Counted from the stretch's first letter, positions 36,223-45,247 are shown. The stretch is 64,000 bases of DNA from Bog-756 sp963829235 (GCA_963829235.1 CAWHIF010000009.1:496001-560000); one strand, 5' to 3'. The notes: generated by a model from the letters alone, not told the origin. Translations and numbers: made by a program.

Positions 36223-37490
36223 GCCGCCGCCTCCCTGCCTCTGACGACCGCTTCGGCCACCCTCCGGGACCTGGCGTCGGCGTCCAGCACGTCTCCGATC
36301 TGGCGCGGTGGCGACGAGCCGCCGGACCCCGGGTCCGCCGGCCCGTCGTAGCGGTCGAGGGTGCCCTCCACCACGTCGGCGATGTCGTTCCACGAGATCC
36401 GGCCGTCGAGGAAGCCGGCCACGGCGACTTCGTTGGCGGCGCTGAGCCACGCCGGGGCCAGGTCGCCGGCCCGGCCGGCACGGTAGGCGAGATCGAGGCA
36501 CCGGAAGAGGGAGCGGTCGGGCTGCTCGAATTCGAGGACCGACAGCTCCGACCAGTCGATGGCCCCGAAGGCGGCGGCGAGGCGATCGGGGTACGCCAGT
36601 GCGTACCCGATGGGCAGGCGCATATCGGGCATGGACAGCTGGGCCACCACCGCCCCGTCGGTGAACTCCACCATGGAGTGGACGACGGACTGGGGGTGGA
36701 CGACCACGTCGATGGCGTCGTAGGGGATCCCGAACAACTCGTGGGCCTCGATCACCTCGAGGCCCTTGTTCATGAGCGTCGAGGAGTCGACCGTGATCTT
36801 CGGGCCCATCGACCAGGTCGGGTGCACCAGCGCCGCGGCCACGTCGACGGACGCCAGTTCCTCACGGGTGCATCCGCGGAACGGCCCGCCCGAGGCGGTC
36901 AACAACAGGCGCTCCACGTCGTCGCGGCGACCGGCCCGGAGGCACTGGTGTACGGCGCAGTGCTCGGAGTCGACGGGGATGATCTCGGCGCCTGGGGTGC
37001 GCCGGGCCCGCTGGACCACGGGGGCCCCGGCGATGATCGACTCCTTGTTGGCCAGGGCCAGCCGGCGTCCCGCCTCTAGGGCGGCCATGGTCACCGTCAA
37101 TCCGGCGAAGCCCACGACCCCGTTGACGACCACCTCGGCCACCGTGGCGATGGTGGCCAGGCCCTCGACGCCCACCACCACCTCGACCCCGCGGGGCAGG
37201 GCCCGCGAGAGCTCGAGGGCCTGTGTGGGATCAGCGATGGCCACGATCTCGGGCCGGAGCCGGTGGGCCTGGGCGGCCAGGGCCTCCATCGAGCGGTGCG
37301 CCCCGAGGGCCACCACCCGGAACCGGTCCGGAAAGCCCTCGATCACGTCGACGGCCTGGGTCCCGATCGATCCGGTCGATCCCACCAGGCTCACCGTCAC
37401 CGGTTCGGACCGGGTCCCCGCGGCGGTGACGACGGTTGGGCCCAACGCCGGGGAAGCGGCCGGATCGGGCCCGTCGGCCGAGGTCTCCAT
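36219..37490 (-). CDS. dxr: 1-deoxy-D-xylulose 5-phosphate reductoisomerase
   Basis: Dxr makes methylerythritol phosphate, the committed step of the MEP pathway. From ATG 37490 the protein is 423 residues. VSLVGSTGSIGTQAVDVI is the NADPH motif. LANKESIIAGAPVV, VDSEHCAVHQCL and LTASGGPFRG contain metal and substrate residues. ITVDSSTLMNKGLEVIEAHE follows, and NEVAVAGFLDGRISW marks the C-terminal helical domain. About 35 residues precede the core, longer than in E. coli. The upstream open frame beyond 37490 is a shadow of cdsA. Confidence 0.95.
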   Translation of the reverse strand: METSADGPDPAASPALGPTVVTAAGTRSEPVTVSLVGSTGSIGTQAVDVIEGFPDRFRVVALGAHRSMEALAAQAHRLRPEIVAIADPTQALELSRALPRGVEVVVGVEGLATIATVAEVVVNGVVGFAGLTVTMAALEAGRRLALANKESIIAGAPVVQRARRTPGAEIIPVDSEHCAVHQCLRAGRRDDVERLLLTASGGPFRGCTREELASVDVAAALVHPTWSMGPKITVDSSTLMNKGLEVIEAHELFGIPYDAIDVVVHPQSVVHSMVEFTDGAVVAQLSMPDMRLPIGYALAYPDRLAAAFGAIDWSELSVLEFEQPDRSLFRCLDLAYRAGRAGDLAPAWLSAANEVAVAGFLDGRISWNDIADVVEGTLDRYDGPADPGSGGSSPPRQIGDVLDADARSRRVAEAVVRGREAAA

Positions 37491-37510
37491 ACCCCTAGCC
37501 TGCCCGAAAA

Positions 37511-39820
37511 TCAGCCGATGTTCAGGGCGCGAACCAAGTAATAGGTGGCCGGCAGCACGAACAGGAGTGCATCCACACGGTCGAGCACACCCCCGTGGCC
37601 AGGGAGCATGCTGCCCATGTCCTTCAGCTTGAGGTCCCGCTTCAACAGTGACTCGCACAGGTCCCCGATGGGAGCCACGACGGCCACGACCACGCCCAGG
37701 ACGGCGGCATTGGACGGTGTCCACGGATGGATGTTCCCGACGATGACGGTGGATGCCAGGATCGAGAAGAGGGCACCCCCGACGAGCCCCTCCCAGGTCT
37801 TGTTGGGGCTGATCGTCGGGGCCAGCGGGTGTCGCCCCATACCCCCACCGATCACCAGCGCCCCGACATCGTTGGCCACGGTGGCGATGATGGCCCCCAG
37901 CAGGAAGGCGATCCCGTGCCGATCGGGGAACATCGACGGCGACAGGAGCAGGCCGGCATAGGCACCGAGGAGTGAGACCCAGCCCACGGTGAGCAGAGTC
38001 GCCGCCGTCCCGGCCACCGGCGAGCCCCGTTCGATGCCGAACAGGTACCAGATCAGCGTGAACGCGGTGATCAGAACCAGGATCAGGGGCACGGCGGCGA
38101 TCCCCTTGTCGTAGGCACCGATCATCAACGAGATGGTGCCGACCAGGCCGAGAAGCGTGGCCGGGTGGTAGCCGGCCCGCCGCAGCACGCCGAAGCACTC
38201 CCCGGCTGCGAAGGTGACCACGACCAGGCACAGGGCCAGCGCGGTGACCGTGCCCAACTTGAAGGCCGCGAGGGCGATCACCGCCACGGCGATACCGGTT
38301 CCGACCCGGACCGCCATCGAGGTGCTGCGGGCCGTCTTCCTCGATCCGTCCGTGTTCCGGGGCGAGCGTGCGGGCCGGCGGGCTGGTGGGGGTCCGCCGC
38401 CGGTCGGCCCATCGGCGACCTTCGCCGCACCGGAGTCGGGCGATGGGTCGGATGCCGAAAATCGCTTCGGCCGGCGACGCGGCACGCCTGCGGCCACTGC
38501 CGCGGTGGCGGCCAGGTCGACACCGTCGGGAGCCGGTCGGGTCCAGTCCGTCGCCGCATCGCCGACCGCCACGGTCTGGGGTTCGCCGTCCCGCTGCGCG
38601 CTGCGGTCGGCGGCGGCCAGTCCGGCCACGCCACCCCGTTTGAGGCCGACGCCGGGGACGTCGGTGACCGATGCTCCCGGCGGTTCGGCGGCCAGGGGGG
38701 TGTCGGTGACCACGTCGACATCATCGGGCCGCTTGGCCCGCATCCGGGCCGGCAGCAACCCGTTGCGCCGGGCCCGGCCCGCCCGGGTGCCACCGGTCGG
38801 CCGGGGCTTGTCCGCCGCGAACAGCTCCTCGTCGGCGGCGTGACCGACAGGGACGTCGGGATCTCGTCCGACGCCGCCAGGCCCTTCCCCGGCCGGGCCG
38901 GGGGCGTTCGTCCCGGCTCCCATGTCGCCGACTGCGCCGGCCGCGGCTCCGGCCGCGGCCACAGCCCCGGCGGATGCTCCGGTCCGGTGGACCTCGCCGA
39001 CGGACGGGGAAAGCGGAGCGTCCGTGGGGTGGGCCCCGGCCGTTGCTCCTTCGCCGTCACCCCGTCCAGGACCGGCGTCCCCGGTCAGCGGGGCCACGAC
39101 CTCCGTCGGCTCGGTGATGGGGGCGATGGTGGAGGCGTCGTCACCCACCCGATCGACGCCGTCGGAGGGACGGCTCGGACTGGCTGCACCGGGCCGCACC
39201 GAATCGAGGTCGAACTCCCAGGGCCGGCGGTCCACGTCGGTGCTGTCGGTTTCGTCGAGCGATCCGAGGGCCACGTCGTCGTCGCCGAACATCGCCGGCT
39301 CGAACTCCTCGTCATGAGCGATCCAGTCGGCGTCCTCCTCCCGCCATGACGGCGCTCCGATCCCCGATCCCTCGTCGCCCGAGTCGCGGGCCAGCACCGC
39401 CGGAACCTGGCCGGTGGGAGGTTCGGTCCAGTGGGGCAGCTCGGTGGCGGCACCCCCGCTGCTCGGCACCGCCGTCTGCCCCGGGTTGACCGGGTGCACG
39501 ACGGTCACGCCCGAGTCCGGAGCCGCCGGCTCGCCGGTGAGCCGGACCTTGGGCTGCCCGAGCTCGTCGCCTTCCGTCCCCGACGGTCCGTCATCCGTGC
39601 CCGGCGCGGCCTCACCGGTTGCGGGAGGGGGCGGCCATTGGGCCTCGGTGCCCGGTCCGGCGTCACGGGAGACCGCCGGTACGGCTCTGGTGACCTCTCC
39701 GGCCGGTTCGGCGCCGAAGATCCGGACCCTGTCGGTTGGCGGTCCGGTCGTTTCGGGACGCGCCTCGGGACGGTCTGCGCCTGTCACATCGTCTTCCGAC
39801 CCGTCCGGGACGTCATCCAC
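37511..39820 (-). CDS. cdsA: Phosphatidate cytidylyltransferase with a 500-residue N-terminal extension
   Basis: The last 268 residues are a complete CdsA: seven or eight hydrophobic helices and the signature SLLKRDLKLKDMGSMLPGHG. It makes CDP-diacylglycerol, precursor of all phosphoglycerides, in the membrane. The first 500 residues are a low-complexity, acidic and proline/glycine-rich region with islands such as RVRIFGAEPAGEVT, PSWREEDADWIAHDEEFEPA and RRPWEFDLD, turning basic just before the first helix. Standard CdsA is about 270-310 residues. The extension is in one frame, shows high-GC codon bias, and must be cytoplasmic or disordered. It might bind a cell-envelope or division partner; that is conjecture. 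Confidence 0.92.
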   Translation of the reverse strand: MDDVPDGSEDDVTGADRPEARPETTGPPTDRVRIFGAEPAGEVTRAVPAVSRDAGPGTEAQWPPPPATGEAAPGTDDGPSGTEGDELGQPKVRLTGEPAAPDSGVTVVHPVNPGQTAVPSSGGAATELPHWTEPPTGQVPAVLARDSGDEGSGIGAPSWREEDADWIAHDEEFEPAMFGDDDVALGSLDETDSTDVDRRPWEFDLDSVRPGAASPSRPSDGVDRVGDDASTIAPITEPTEVVAPLTGDAGPGRGDGEGATAGAHPTDAPLSPSVGEVHRTGASAGAVAAAGAAAGAVGDMGAGTNAPGPAGEGPGGVGRDPDVPVGHAADEELFAADKPRPTGGTRAGRARRNGLLPARMRAKRPDDVDVVTDTPLAAEPPGASVTDVPGVGLKRGGVAGLAAADRSAQRDGEPQTVAVGDAATDWTRPAPDGVDLAATAAVAAGVPRRRPKRFSASDPSPDSGAAKVADGPTGGGPPPARRPARSPRNTDGSRKTARSTSMAVRVGTGIAVAVIALAAFKLGTVTALALCLVVVTFAAGECFGVLRRAGYHPATLLGLVGTISLMIGAYDKGIAAVPLILVLITAFTLIWYLFGIERGSPVAGTAATLLTVGWVSLLGAYAGLLLSPSMFPDRHGIAFLLGAIIATVANDVGALVIGGGMGRHPLAPTISPNKTWEGLVGGALFSILASTVIVGNIHPWTPSNAAVLGVVVAVVAPIGDLCESLLKRDLKLKDMGSMLPGHGGVLDRVDALLFVLPATYYLVRALNIG

Positions 39821-39868
39821 TTCGGTTGTTTCCTCCCGTCGCCTGGCCGGGTACGGCCCGGCCAGGCG

Positions 39869-40438
39869 TCAGATCTCGAGGAGCTCCTGCTCCTTGTGAG
39901 CCAGCAGCTTGTCGATGGCAGCCACCTGGTCATGGGTAATCTTGTCGAGGTCCTTCTCCACACGGTCGAGCTCGTCACTCGAGAGGTCCCCGTCCTTTTG
40001 CATGGTGTCGAGCTCGTGGCGGGCGGCCCGCCGCGCGTTCCTGACCGCCACCCGACCGTCCTCGGCCTTGCCCTTGACCACTTTGACCAGCTCCTTCCGG
40101 CGCTGTTCGGTCGGTACGGGAAAGGACAGCCTGATCACCGTTCCGTCGTTCGACGGGGTGATGCCCAGATCGGAGCCCTGCAGGGCCTTCTCGATGGCCG
40201 GCAACGACCCCTTGTCGTAGGGCGACACCACCAGCAGTCGGGCCTCTGGAACACTGAACCCGGCCATTTGGCGAAGCTCGGTCTCGGCGCCGTAGTAATC
40301 CACCTTCAGGTGCTCGACCAGTGCCGGCGTGGCCCTGCCGGTGCGGATGGCGCCGAACTCCGACAGGACGTGGGCGACCGCTTTGGCCATGTGCTCTTTC
40401 GCTTCCGCAACCACCAGCTCGATCAGGTCGTCATCCAT
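39869..40438 (-). CDS. frr: Ribosome recycling factor
   Basis: RRF splits post-termination ribosomes with EF-G. ATG 40438 gives a 189-residue product. EFGAIRTGRATPALVEHLKV, DLGITPSNDGTVIRLSFPVP and TEQRRKELVKVVKGKAEDGR are the RRF signatures, and the final helix ends KLLAHKEQELLEI. An upstream in-frame start at 40474 adds 12 unconserved residues. It follows pyrH as in most bacteria. Confidence 0.96.
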   Translation of the reverse strand: MDDDLIELVVAEAKEHMAKAVAHVLSEFGAIRTGRATPALVEHLKVDYYGAETELRQMAGFSVPEARLLVVSPYDKGSLPAIEKALQGSDLGITPSNDGTVIRLSFPVPTEQRRKELVKVVKGKAEDGRVAVRNARRAARHELDTMQKDGDLSSDELDRVEKDLDKITHDQVAAIDKLLAHKEQELLEI

Positions 40439-40499
40439 TAGCGAACCAGCGTAGCCAGGAGGGTCGGAGCCCACCCAGACGAGTACGCCACCTGGTATT

Positions 40500-41219
40500 T
40501 CATCGGACGAGCGTGCCGATGGGCTCGCCGGCCAGTGCGGCGTGGATATTGCCCGGCTGCATCAGATCGAACACCCTGATGGGCAGGCCGTTGTCCATGC
40601 AGAAGGTGATGGCGGTCAGGTCCATCACCCTCAGATCCTTGGCCACCACCTCCATGAACGAGATCTCGTCGTAGCGGGTGGCGGCCGGGTCGAGCCTCGG
40701 GTCGGCCGAATAGACGCCGTCCACCCCGCCGTGTGTCCCCTTGCACAGCAGCTCGGCCTCGATCTCCGCCCCGCGCAGGGCCGCAGAGGTGTCGGTGGTG
40801 AAGTACGGATTGCCCATCCCCGCCGCGAACACGACGACCCTCCCCTTCTCGAGGTGCCGGATGGCCCGGCGCCGGATGTAGGGCTCGGCCACTTCGGCCA
40901 TCTGGACGGCGGAGAGCACCCGCGTCGCCTGGCCGTGGTGCTCGAGCGCGTCCTGCAGGGCCAACGCATTGATGACCGTGCCCAGCATGCCCATGGTGTC
41001 CGAGGTGGCCCGGTCCATGCCGGCGCCCGCACCGGTGGTGCCTCTCCAGATGTTGCCGCCGCCGACCATGACCGCCAGCTCGAGGTCGAATTCGCTCCGG
41101 CTGTCGGCGATTTCGCGGGCCAGGCGTTCGACCACCGTGGCGTCGATCGTCTCGTCCGAGGCCGACGAGGCGAGGGCCTCCCCGGACATCTTCAGGACGA
41201 TGCGTCTCCGTTCACCCAC
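40500..41219 (-). CDS. pyrH: UMP kinase
   Basis: The 239-residue amino-acid-kinase-fold enzyme phosphorylates UMP to UDP. RRRIVLKMSGEALA is the N-terminal phosphate loop and VMVGGGNIWRG the second glycine loop. AGMDRATSDTMGMLGTVINA and DGVYSADPRLDPAATRYDEI are family signatures. Length and motif order are normal for the hexameric bacterial enzyme. It sits between tsf and frr. Confidence 0.96.
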   Translation of the reverse strand: MGERRRIVLKMSGEALASSASDETIDATVVERLAREIADSRSEFDLELAVMVGGGNIWRGTTGAGAGMDRATSDTMGMLGTVINALALQDALEHHGQATRVLSAVQMAEVAEPYIRRRAIRHLEKGRVVVFAAGMGNPYFTTDTSAALRGAEIEAELLCKGTHGGVDGVYSADPRLDPAATRYDEISFMEVVAKDLRVMDLTAITFCMDNGLPIRVFDLMQPGNIHAALAGEPIGTLVR

Positions 41220-41226
41220 CGCTGCC

Positions 41227-42021
41227 TCAGTCGCCCACGACGACCTGGGCGAATCGCACCACCGTGGCCGACCCGAGCAGCTTGGCGATGGTCTGCTTCT
41301 CGTCCTTCACGTAGGGCTGGTCGAGGAGGACCCGCTCCTTGTACCACCCCCCCAGCCGGCCCTCGACGATCTTCGGCAGCGCCGCCTCGGGCTTGCCCTC
41401 GTTGCGGGCGATCTTCTCGACCGTCTCGCGTTCCGCCGCCACTTCGCTCTCTGGGACCTCGTCCCGTGTGATGTAGAGGGGTCGGGCGAAGGCGATGTGG
41501 GCGGCGATGTCGTGCGCCAACTCGGTCGTCCCGCCATCGAGGGCCACGATGACGGCGTTGACTCCGCGGCCGGCCTGGGTGTGCAGGTAGGAGTCGACCA
41601 CCCCGCCCGGGGGGGCCTCGATACGCACGACCTGACCCACCGAGATGTTCTCCTTCAGGGTCAGCTTGAGATTGTCGATCTCGTCGGAGCGCTCATCGAT
41701 GGCCGACTCCCCCTCGGAGGCCACCTGATCGGCCAGCGAGGAGACCAGGGCCACGAACTGGTCGGACTTGGCCACGAAATCGGTCTCCGACCGGAGCTGG
41801 ACGATGGAGGCCGCGCCGTCGGCACGACCGACGGCCACAGCCCCTTCGGAGGCATCCCGGTCGGCCCGCTTGGCCTGGCTGGCCTTGCCCTGCTCGCGGA
41901 GCAACGTGATGGCCCGATCGATGTCCCCCTGGGTCTCCTCGAGGGCCTTTTTGGCATCGAGCATTCCCACGCCGGTGAGCTGCCGGAGCTTCTGCACATC
42001 CTTGGCGGTGAATTCGGGCAC
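41227..42021 (-). CDS. tsf: Translation elongation factor Ts
   Basis: EF-Ts recycles EF-Tu-GDP. GTG 42021 gives a 264-residue protein. EFTAKDVQKLRQLTGVGMLD and AKKALEETQGDIDRAITLLR form the UBA-like N-terminus. QLRSETDFVAKSDQFVAL is the second signature. The core dimerisation domains end with YKERVLLDQPYVKDEKQTI. It begins one base after the rpsB stop, the usual rpsB-tsf pair. Confidence 0.96.
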   Translation of the reverse strand: MPEFTAKDVQKLRQLTGVGMLDAKKALEETQGDIDRAITLLREQGKASQAKRADRDASEGAVAVGRADGAASIVQLRSETDFVAKSDQFVALVSSLADQVASEGESAIDERSDEIDNLKLTLKENISVGQVVRIEAPPGGVVDSYLHTQAGRGVNAVIVALDGGTTELAHDIAAHIAFARPLYITRDEVPESEVAAERETVEKIARNEGKPEAALPKIVEGRLGGWYKERVLLDQPYVKDEKQTIAKLLGSATVVRFAQVVVGD

Positions 42022-42022
42022 G

Positions 42023-43048
42023 TCAGATCTCCTGGGTGGGCGGGGTCGGCCCGGTGGCCGGTTCGGCCGGCGCGGGCTGCTGGGCCACCGGTTCGGTCGG
42101 GGTCGTCCCGGTGGCCGGCTGGGCCACCGGTTCGGCCGGGGCGGGCTGCTGGGCCACCGGTTCGGCCGGGGCTTCCACGGTCGCGGGGGCAGGCGCCGGG
42201 GCGTCCGCCACCGCCACCGAGACGGGCGTCGTCTCATGGGATCCGGCGGGTGCACCGGCCTCCGGCGAAGGCGCCGGAGCCGTGGCCGTGGCCGTGGCCG
42301 GGGCCGGCGGGGGCGGCGGTGCCGGTATGGGAGCGGCGGCCGGCGGCGGCGTCGGTCGTTGCTGGGCGATGAACCGGCCCTCCACCACGGCGTCGGCCAC
42401 CACCCGGCACAGGAGGGCACCCGAGCGGATGGCATCGTCGTTGCCGGGGATGACATGGGTGATCACATCTGGATCGCAGTTGGTGTCGACCACGGCCACC
42501 ACGGGGAGCCCGAGCTTGTTGGCCTCGGTCACCGCGATGTGCTCCTTCTTCGTGTCGATGACGAAGATGGCGTCGGGGAGGCGATCGAGACTCCGGATCC
42601 CGCCCAGGTTGCGCTGGAGCTTCTCGAGCTCCCGGGTGTGGCGCAACGCCTCCTTCTTCGGCATGGCGTCGAAGTCCCCGGCCTTTTGCATGGCCTCGAA
42701 CTCCTTCATCCGCTTGACCCGTGTCGACACGGTCTGGAAGTTGGTCAGCATGCCGCCGAGCCAGCGCTCGTTCACATACGGCATGCCACACGCATCGGCG
42801 TAGATGGCCACCGGGCCCTGGGTCTGCTTCTTCGTGCCCACGAACAAGATGGTGCCCCCGCCGGCCACCAGGTCCCGGATGTAGCTGTAGGACTCCTCGA
42901 TCCCCTTCATCGTCTGGCGAAGGTCGATCAGGTAGATCCCGTTGCGCTCCCCGAGGATGAACCTTCGCATCTTGGGGTTCCAACGGCGGGTCTGGTGCCC
43001 GAAGTGGACGCCCGCGCCCAACAGTTGCTTCATCGTGACGACGGCCAT
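42023..43048 (-). CDS. rpsB: 30S ribosomal protein S2 with a Pro/Ala-rich C-terminal extension
   Basis: S2 is needed for S1 binding and 30S function. ATG 43048 gives 341 residues, longer than the typical 250. LLGAGVHFGHQTRRWNPKMR and PDAIFVIDTKKEHIAVTEAN are the S2 signatures, and the fold ends near residue 230 at VVADAVVEGRFIAQQ. The last 110 residues are almost only Pro, Ala, Thr, Val and Glu, with repeats of AEPVAQQPAP. Alanine/proline-rich S2 tails occur in several high-GC actinobacteria. The ribosome binding site AAGGAG is six bases before the ATG. Confidence 0.95.
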   Translation of the reverse strand: MAVVTMKQLLGAGVHFGHQTRRWNPKMRRFILGERNGIYLIDLRQTMKGIEESYSYIRDLVAGGGTILFVGTKKQTQGPVAIYADACGMPYVNERWLGGMLTNFQTVSTRVKRMKEFEAMQKAGDFDAMPKKEALRHTRELEKLQRNLGGIRSLDRLPDAIFVIDTKKEHIAVTEANKLGLPVVAVVDTNCDPDVITHVIPGNDDAIRSGALLCRVVADAVVEGRFIAQQRPTPPPAAAPIPAPPPPPAPATATATAPAPSPEAGAPAGSHETTPVSVAVADAPAPAPATVEAPAEPVAQQPAPAEPVAQPATGTTPTEPVAQQPAPAEPATGPTPPTQEI

Positions 43049-43206
43049 GGGACTGCTCCTTGTAACGGTTGTCATTTCACCGACCACAACACCCCTGGCT
43101 GAGGGGCGACCGTGGACGCGGTCGGGTGCGTGCTCGATCCCGCATGTACGCCCCGCCGGTTGACAGGGCACGCCCATGGTAGTGCCCTGGACGTGAGTGC
43201 TCCACT

Positions 43207-43232
43207 CGCCGGGCCCGTTCCCGGGCCCGGCG
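43207..43232 (-). terminator. Strong hairpin just after the sigma-factor gene
   Basis: CGCCGGGCCCG and CGGGCCCGGCG form an 11-base perfect GC stem with loop TTCC (plus strand), directly after the sigma-factor stop. There is no T tract. Hairpins of this kind without a T run are common terminators in actinobacteria. It separates the xerC-sigma unit from rpsB. Confidence 0.6.
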
Positions 43233-43234
43233 CC

Positions 43235-44110
43235 TCAGCCGGCAGCCCTGGTCGGCACCCGCTTGGAGCCCGAGGTGGTCGACGCGCCCGCAGGCGACTT
43301 GGTCCCGGGGTCCTTGGCCCGCCTGCCCGACCCTTCGGGCCGATCGGCCAGCTTGGCCCGGAGCTGCAGCACGGCCTTGGTGTGGATCTGGCAGACCCGG
43401 GACTCGGTGACACCGAGGATGTCACCGATCTCCGCCAGGGTCAGGCCTTCGTAGTAGTAGAGGGTGAGGACCGTCTTCTCGCGTTCGGCCATCTGGCTCA
43501 CGGCCTGGATCAACGCCTCCTTGGTCTCTTTGACCTCGAAGGTGTCCATTGGGCCGGCGTTGCTGTCGGGCAGCGTCTCGCCCAACGTCGACCGGTCGGA
43601 GCGGTCCCCGCCGCGGAACACCTCGTCCAGCGCGACCACGCCCACGAACGAGATCTTGCGCAGTGCCGTCTGGAACTCGGCATCCGTCATCTCGAGGTCG
43701 GCCGCCACCTCGGCGTCGGTCGGTGTCCGGTGCAGCGTGGCCTCGAGCTTCGAGTACGACTGCTCCACCGCCCGGGCCTTGGCCCGCACGGACCTCGGGA
43801 CCCAGTCGATCGAACGGAGCTCGTCGATGATGGCGCCTTTGATCCGCGGGATGGCATAGGTCTCGAACTTGATGTTGCGGAGGGGTTCGAAGCGCTCGAT
43901 GGCATCGATCAGGCCGATGATCCCGTAGCTGGCCAGATCGGCCTCGTCCACGTGCCGGGGAAGCCCGACGGAGACCCGGCCGGCCACGTACTTGACCACC
44001 GGGGCGTAGTGCACGATGAGCTGGTCGCGCAGCTTCCGCTCACCGGTCTCCTTGTACTCGGCCCACAGAGCATCGATGCCGTGTCCCACCGTGTCTCGTT
44101 GCGTCGGCAA
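43235..44110 (-). CDS. whiG: RNA polymerase sigma factor of the WhiG/FliA family
   Basis: The product of about 291 residues directs RNA polymerase to sigma-28-type promoters. Region 2 shows LIVHYAPVVKYVAGRVSVGL, ASYGIIGLIDAIERFEP and FETYAIPRIKGAIIDELRS, followed by DWVPRSVR. Region 4 is LTLYYYEGLTLAEIGDILG and TESRVCQIHTKAVLQLRAKL. This matches Streptomyces WhiG, the sporulation sigma factor. The likely start is TTG 44110, behind AAGGGG that overlaps the xerC stop; GTG 44089 is the alternative. A basic, Ser/Thr-rich tail of about 40 residues is added. No flagellar genes are in the window, so its regulon is unknown. Confidence 0.9.
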   Translation of the reverse strand: MPTQRDTVGHGIDALWAEYKETGERKLRDQLIVHYAPVVKYVAGRVSVGLPRHVDEADLASYGIIGLIDAIERFEPLRNIKFETYAIPRIKGAIIDELRSIDWVPRSVRAKARAVEQSYSKLEATLHRTPTDAEVAADLEMTDAEFQTALRKISFVGVVALDEVFRGGDRSDRSTLGETLPDSNAGPMDTFEVKETKEALIQAVSQMAEREKTVLTLYYYEGLTLAEIGDILGVTESRVCQIHTKAVLQLRAKLADRPEGSGRRAKDPGTKSPAGASTTSGSKRVPTRAAG

Positions 44111-44118
44111 TTGTCCCC

Positions 44119-45039
44119 TTAGGCCCGTGGATGCGTTCCCGAATACACAGTCAGCAAGCGTTCCTTGCTCACATGAGTGTAGACCTGCGTGGTCTGCAAG
44201 CTGGCGTGACCCAGCAGTTCCTGCACCACCCGCAGGTCGGCGCCCCCATCCAGGAGATGGGTGGCGAAGCTGTGGCGGAGGGCGTGGGGGTGGGTCGGGA
44301 CGGGTGAACGGCGATCGAGCAGCCGCCTGACGTCCCTCGGTCCGAGCCGATTTCCCCGCCGGTTGTAGAACAGGGCCGCCGGGGGGCTGTCCACCCCGGC
44401 CAGGCTGGACCTCGGTTCCCCGAGCCAGGCACGAATGGCCTCGGCGCAGCGGTGATGGATGAGCACCTGCCGCTGCTTGGAGCCCTTCCCGGTCACCGTG
44501 ACCACCCGGCTGGCCAGGTCGAGGTCGTCCACGTCCAGCCCGCACAGCTCCGCCACCCGCAGCCCACTCCCGTACAGCAGCTCCAACACGGCGTCGTCAC
44601 GACGATCGACCGCCGGTGTCGCACCGCCGGCGGCCGGGTCGGCCGGCTCCAGTAGCTCGTCCAGCTCGGCATGGCCGAGGATGCGGGGCAGCCGGGAGTC
44701 GGGCGTCGGAGCCGACAGGCGCGTCGAGGGGTCGCTGTTCACCATGCCGCGCTTGGCACACCATTGGAAATACGACCGCAGCGAGGCCGCGGTTCGGGCG
44801 ATGGTGGCCCGCGAATACCGGAGCGTGCCCATGAAGGCCAGGTACCGTCGGAGCAGGATGCGGTCGATGTCATCCGGGCCTTCCGCCCCGCCCCGGCCGG
44901 CCCAGTCGGCGAACCGCTCGATGTCGGATGAGTACGCCCGCACCGAGGCCGGGGACAGACCTCCCACCGACCGACGGAAGGCTTCGATCTCCCAGGCCAC
45001 ATGAAAACAGTACCTGTCCAGCGTCGACGCATCCGGCAT
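44119..45039 (-). CDS. xerC: Tyrosine recombinase XerC/XerD type
   Basis: The 306-residue product should resolve chromosome dimers at dif together with a partner Xer protein. The N-terminal SAM-like domain has LSPASVRAYSSDIERFADW. The catalytic domain shows LYGSGLRVAELCGLDVDDLD (first Arg), VTGKGSKQRQVLI (Lys), HPHALRHSFATHLLDGGAD (His and Arg), LLGHASLQTTQVYTHV (His and nucleophile Tyr). All are intact. Its place beside the sigma gene and rpsB is conserved in actinobacteria, so it is a core gene rather than a phage integrase. Confidence 0.9.
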   Translation of the reverse strand: MPDASTLDRYCFHVAWEIEAFRRSVGGLSPASVRAYSSDIERFADWAGRGGAEGPDDIDRILLRRYLAFMGTLRYSRATIARTAASLRSYFQWCAKRGMVNSDPSTRLSAPTPDSRLPRILGHAELDELLEPADPAAGGATPAVDRRDDAVLELLYGSGLRVAELCGLDVDDLDLASRVVTVTGKGSKQRQVLIHHRCAEAIRAWLGEPRSSLAGVDSPPAALFYNRRGNRLGPRDVRRLLDRRSPVPTHPHALRHSFATHLLDGGADLRVVQELLGHASLQTTQVYTHVSKERLLTVYSGTHPRA

Positions 45040-45199
45040 CTCCTGCGGGCCGGTCCTCCGGCGGCGGCCCCGTGTCCCGCTTCCGAGGCCGAAAATTCCA
45101 GCGTGACACGGAAGACAGGGCTATCGTCAGGGCGTCACACACCGATTCTCGTGGCTTGCGACCGGTTGTGGACGACATGAGTGCCATTTCGTGGGGCCG

Positions 45200-45214
45200 A
45201 CGAATCAGATTCGT
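45200..45214. promoter_or_regulatory. Inverted repeat upstream of the solute-binding protein gene
   Basis: ACGAATC-A-GATTCGT is a perfect 7+1+7 palindrome 33 bases before the start of the ABC solute-binding protein gene, in a 208-base gap shared with the divergent xerC gene. Its size and place suit a repressor operator. No regulator gene is adjacent and the partner is unknown. Confidence 0.5.
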
Positions 45215-45247
45215 TCCGGTCACAGCCAGCGTTCCAAAAGGGGGAAC

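Noticed and set aside
36219..38231. Open frame of 670 codons containing Dxr at its end
   Set aside because: The first 240 codons are the cdsA gene read in the wrong frame. Dxr starts at ATG 37490.
44119..45039. Tyrosine recombinase as a sign of a phage or integrative element
   Set aside because: It is coupled to the sigma gene beside rpsB, the conserved actinobacterial place of xerC, with no phage genes and no attachment repeats.
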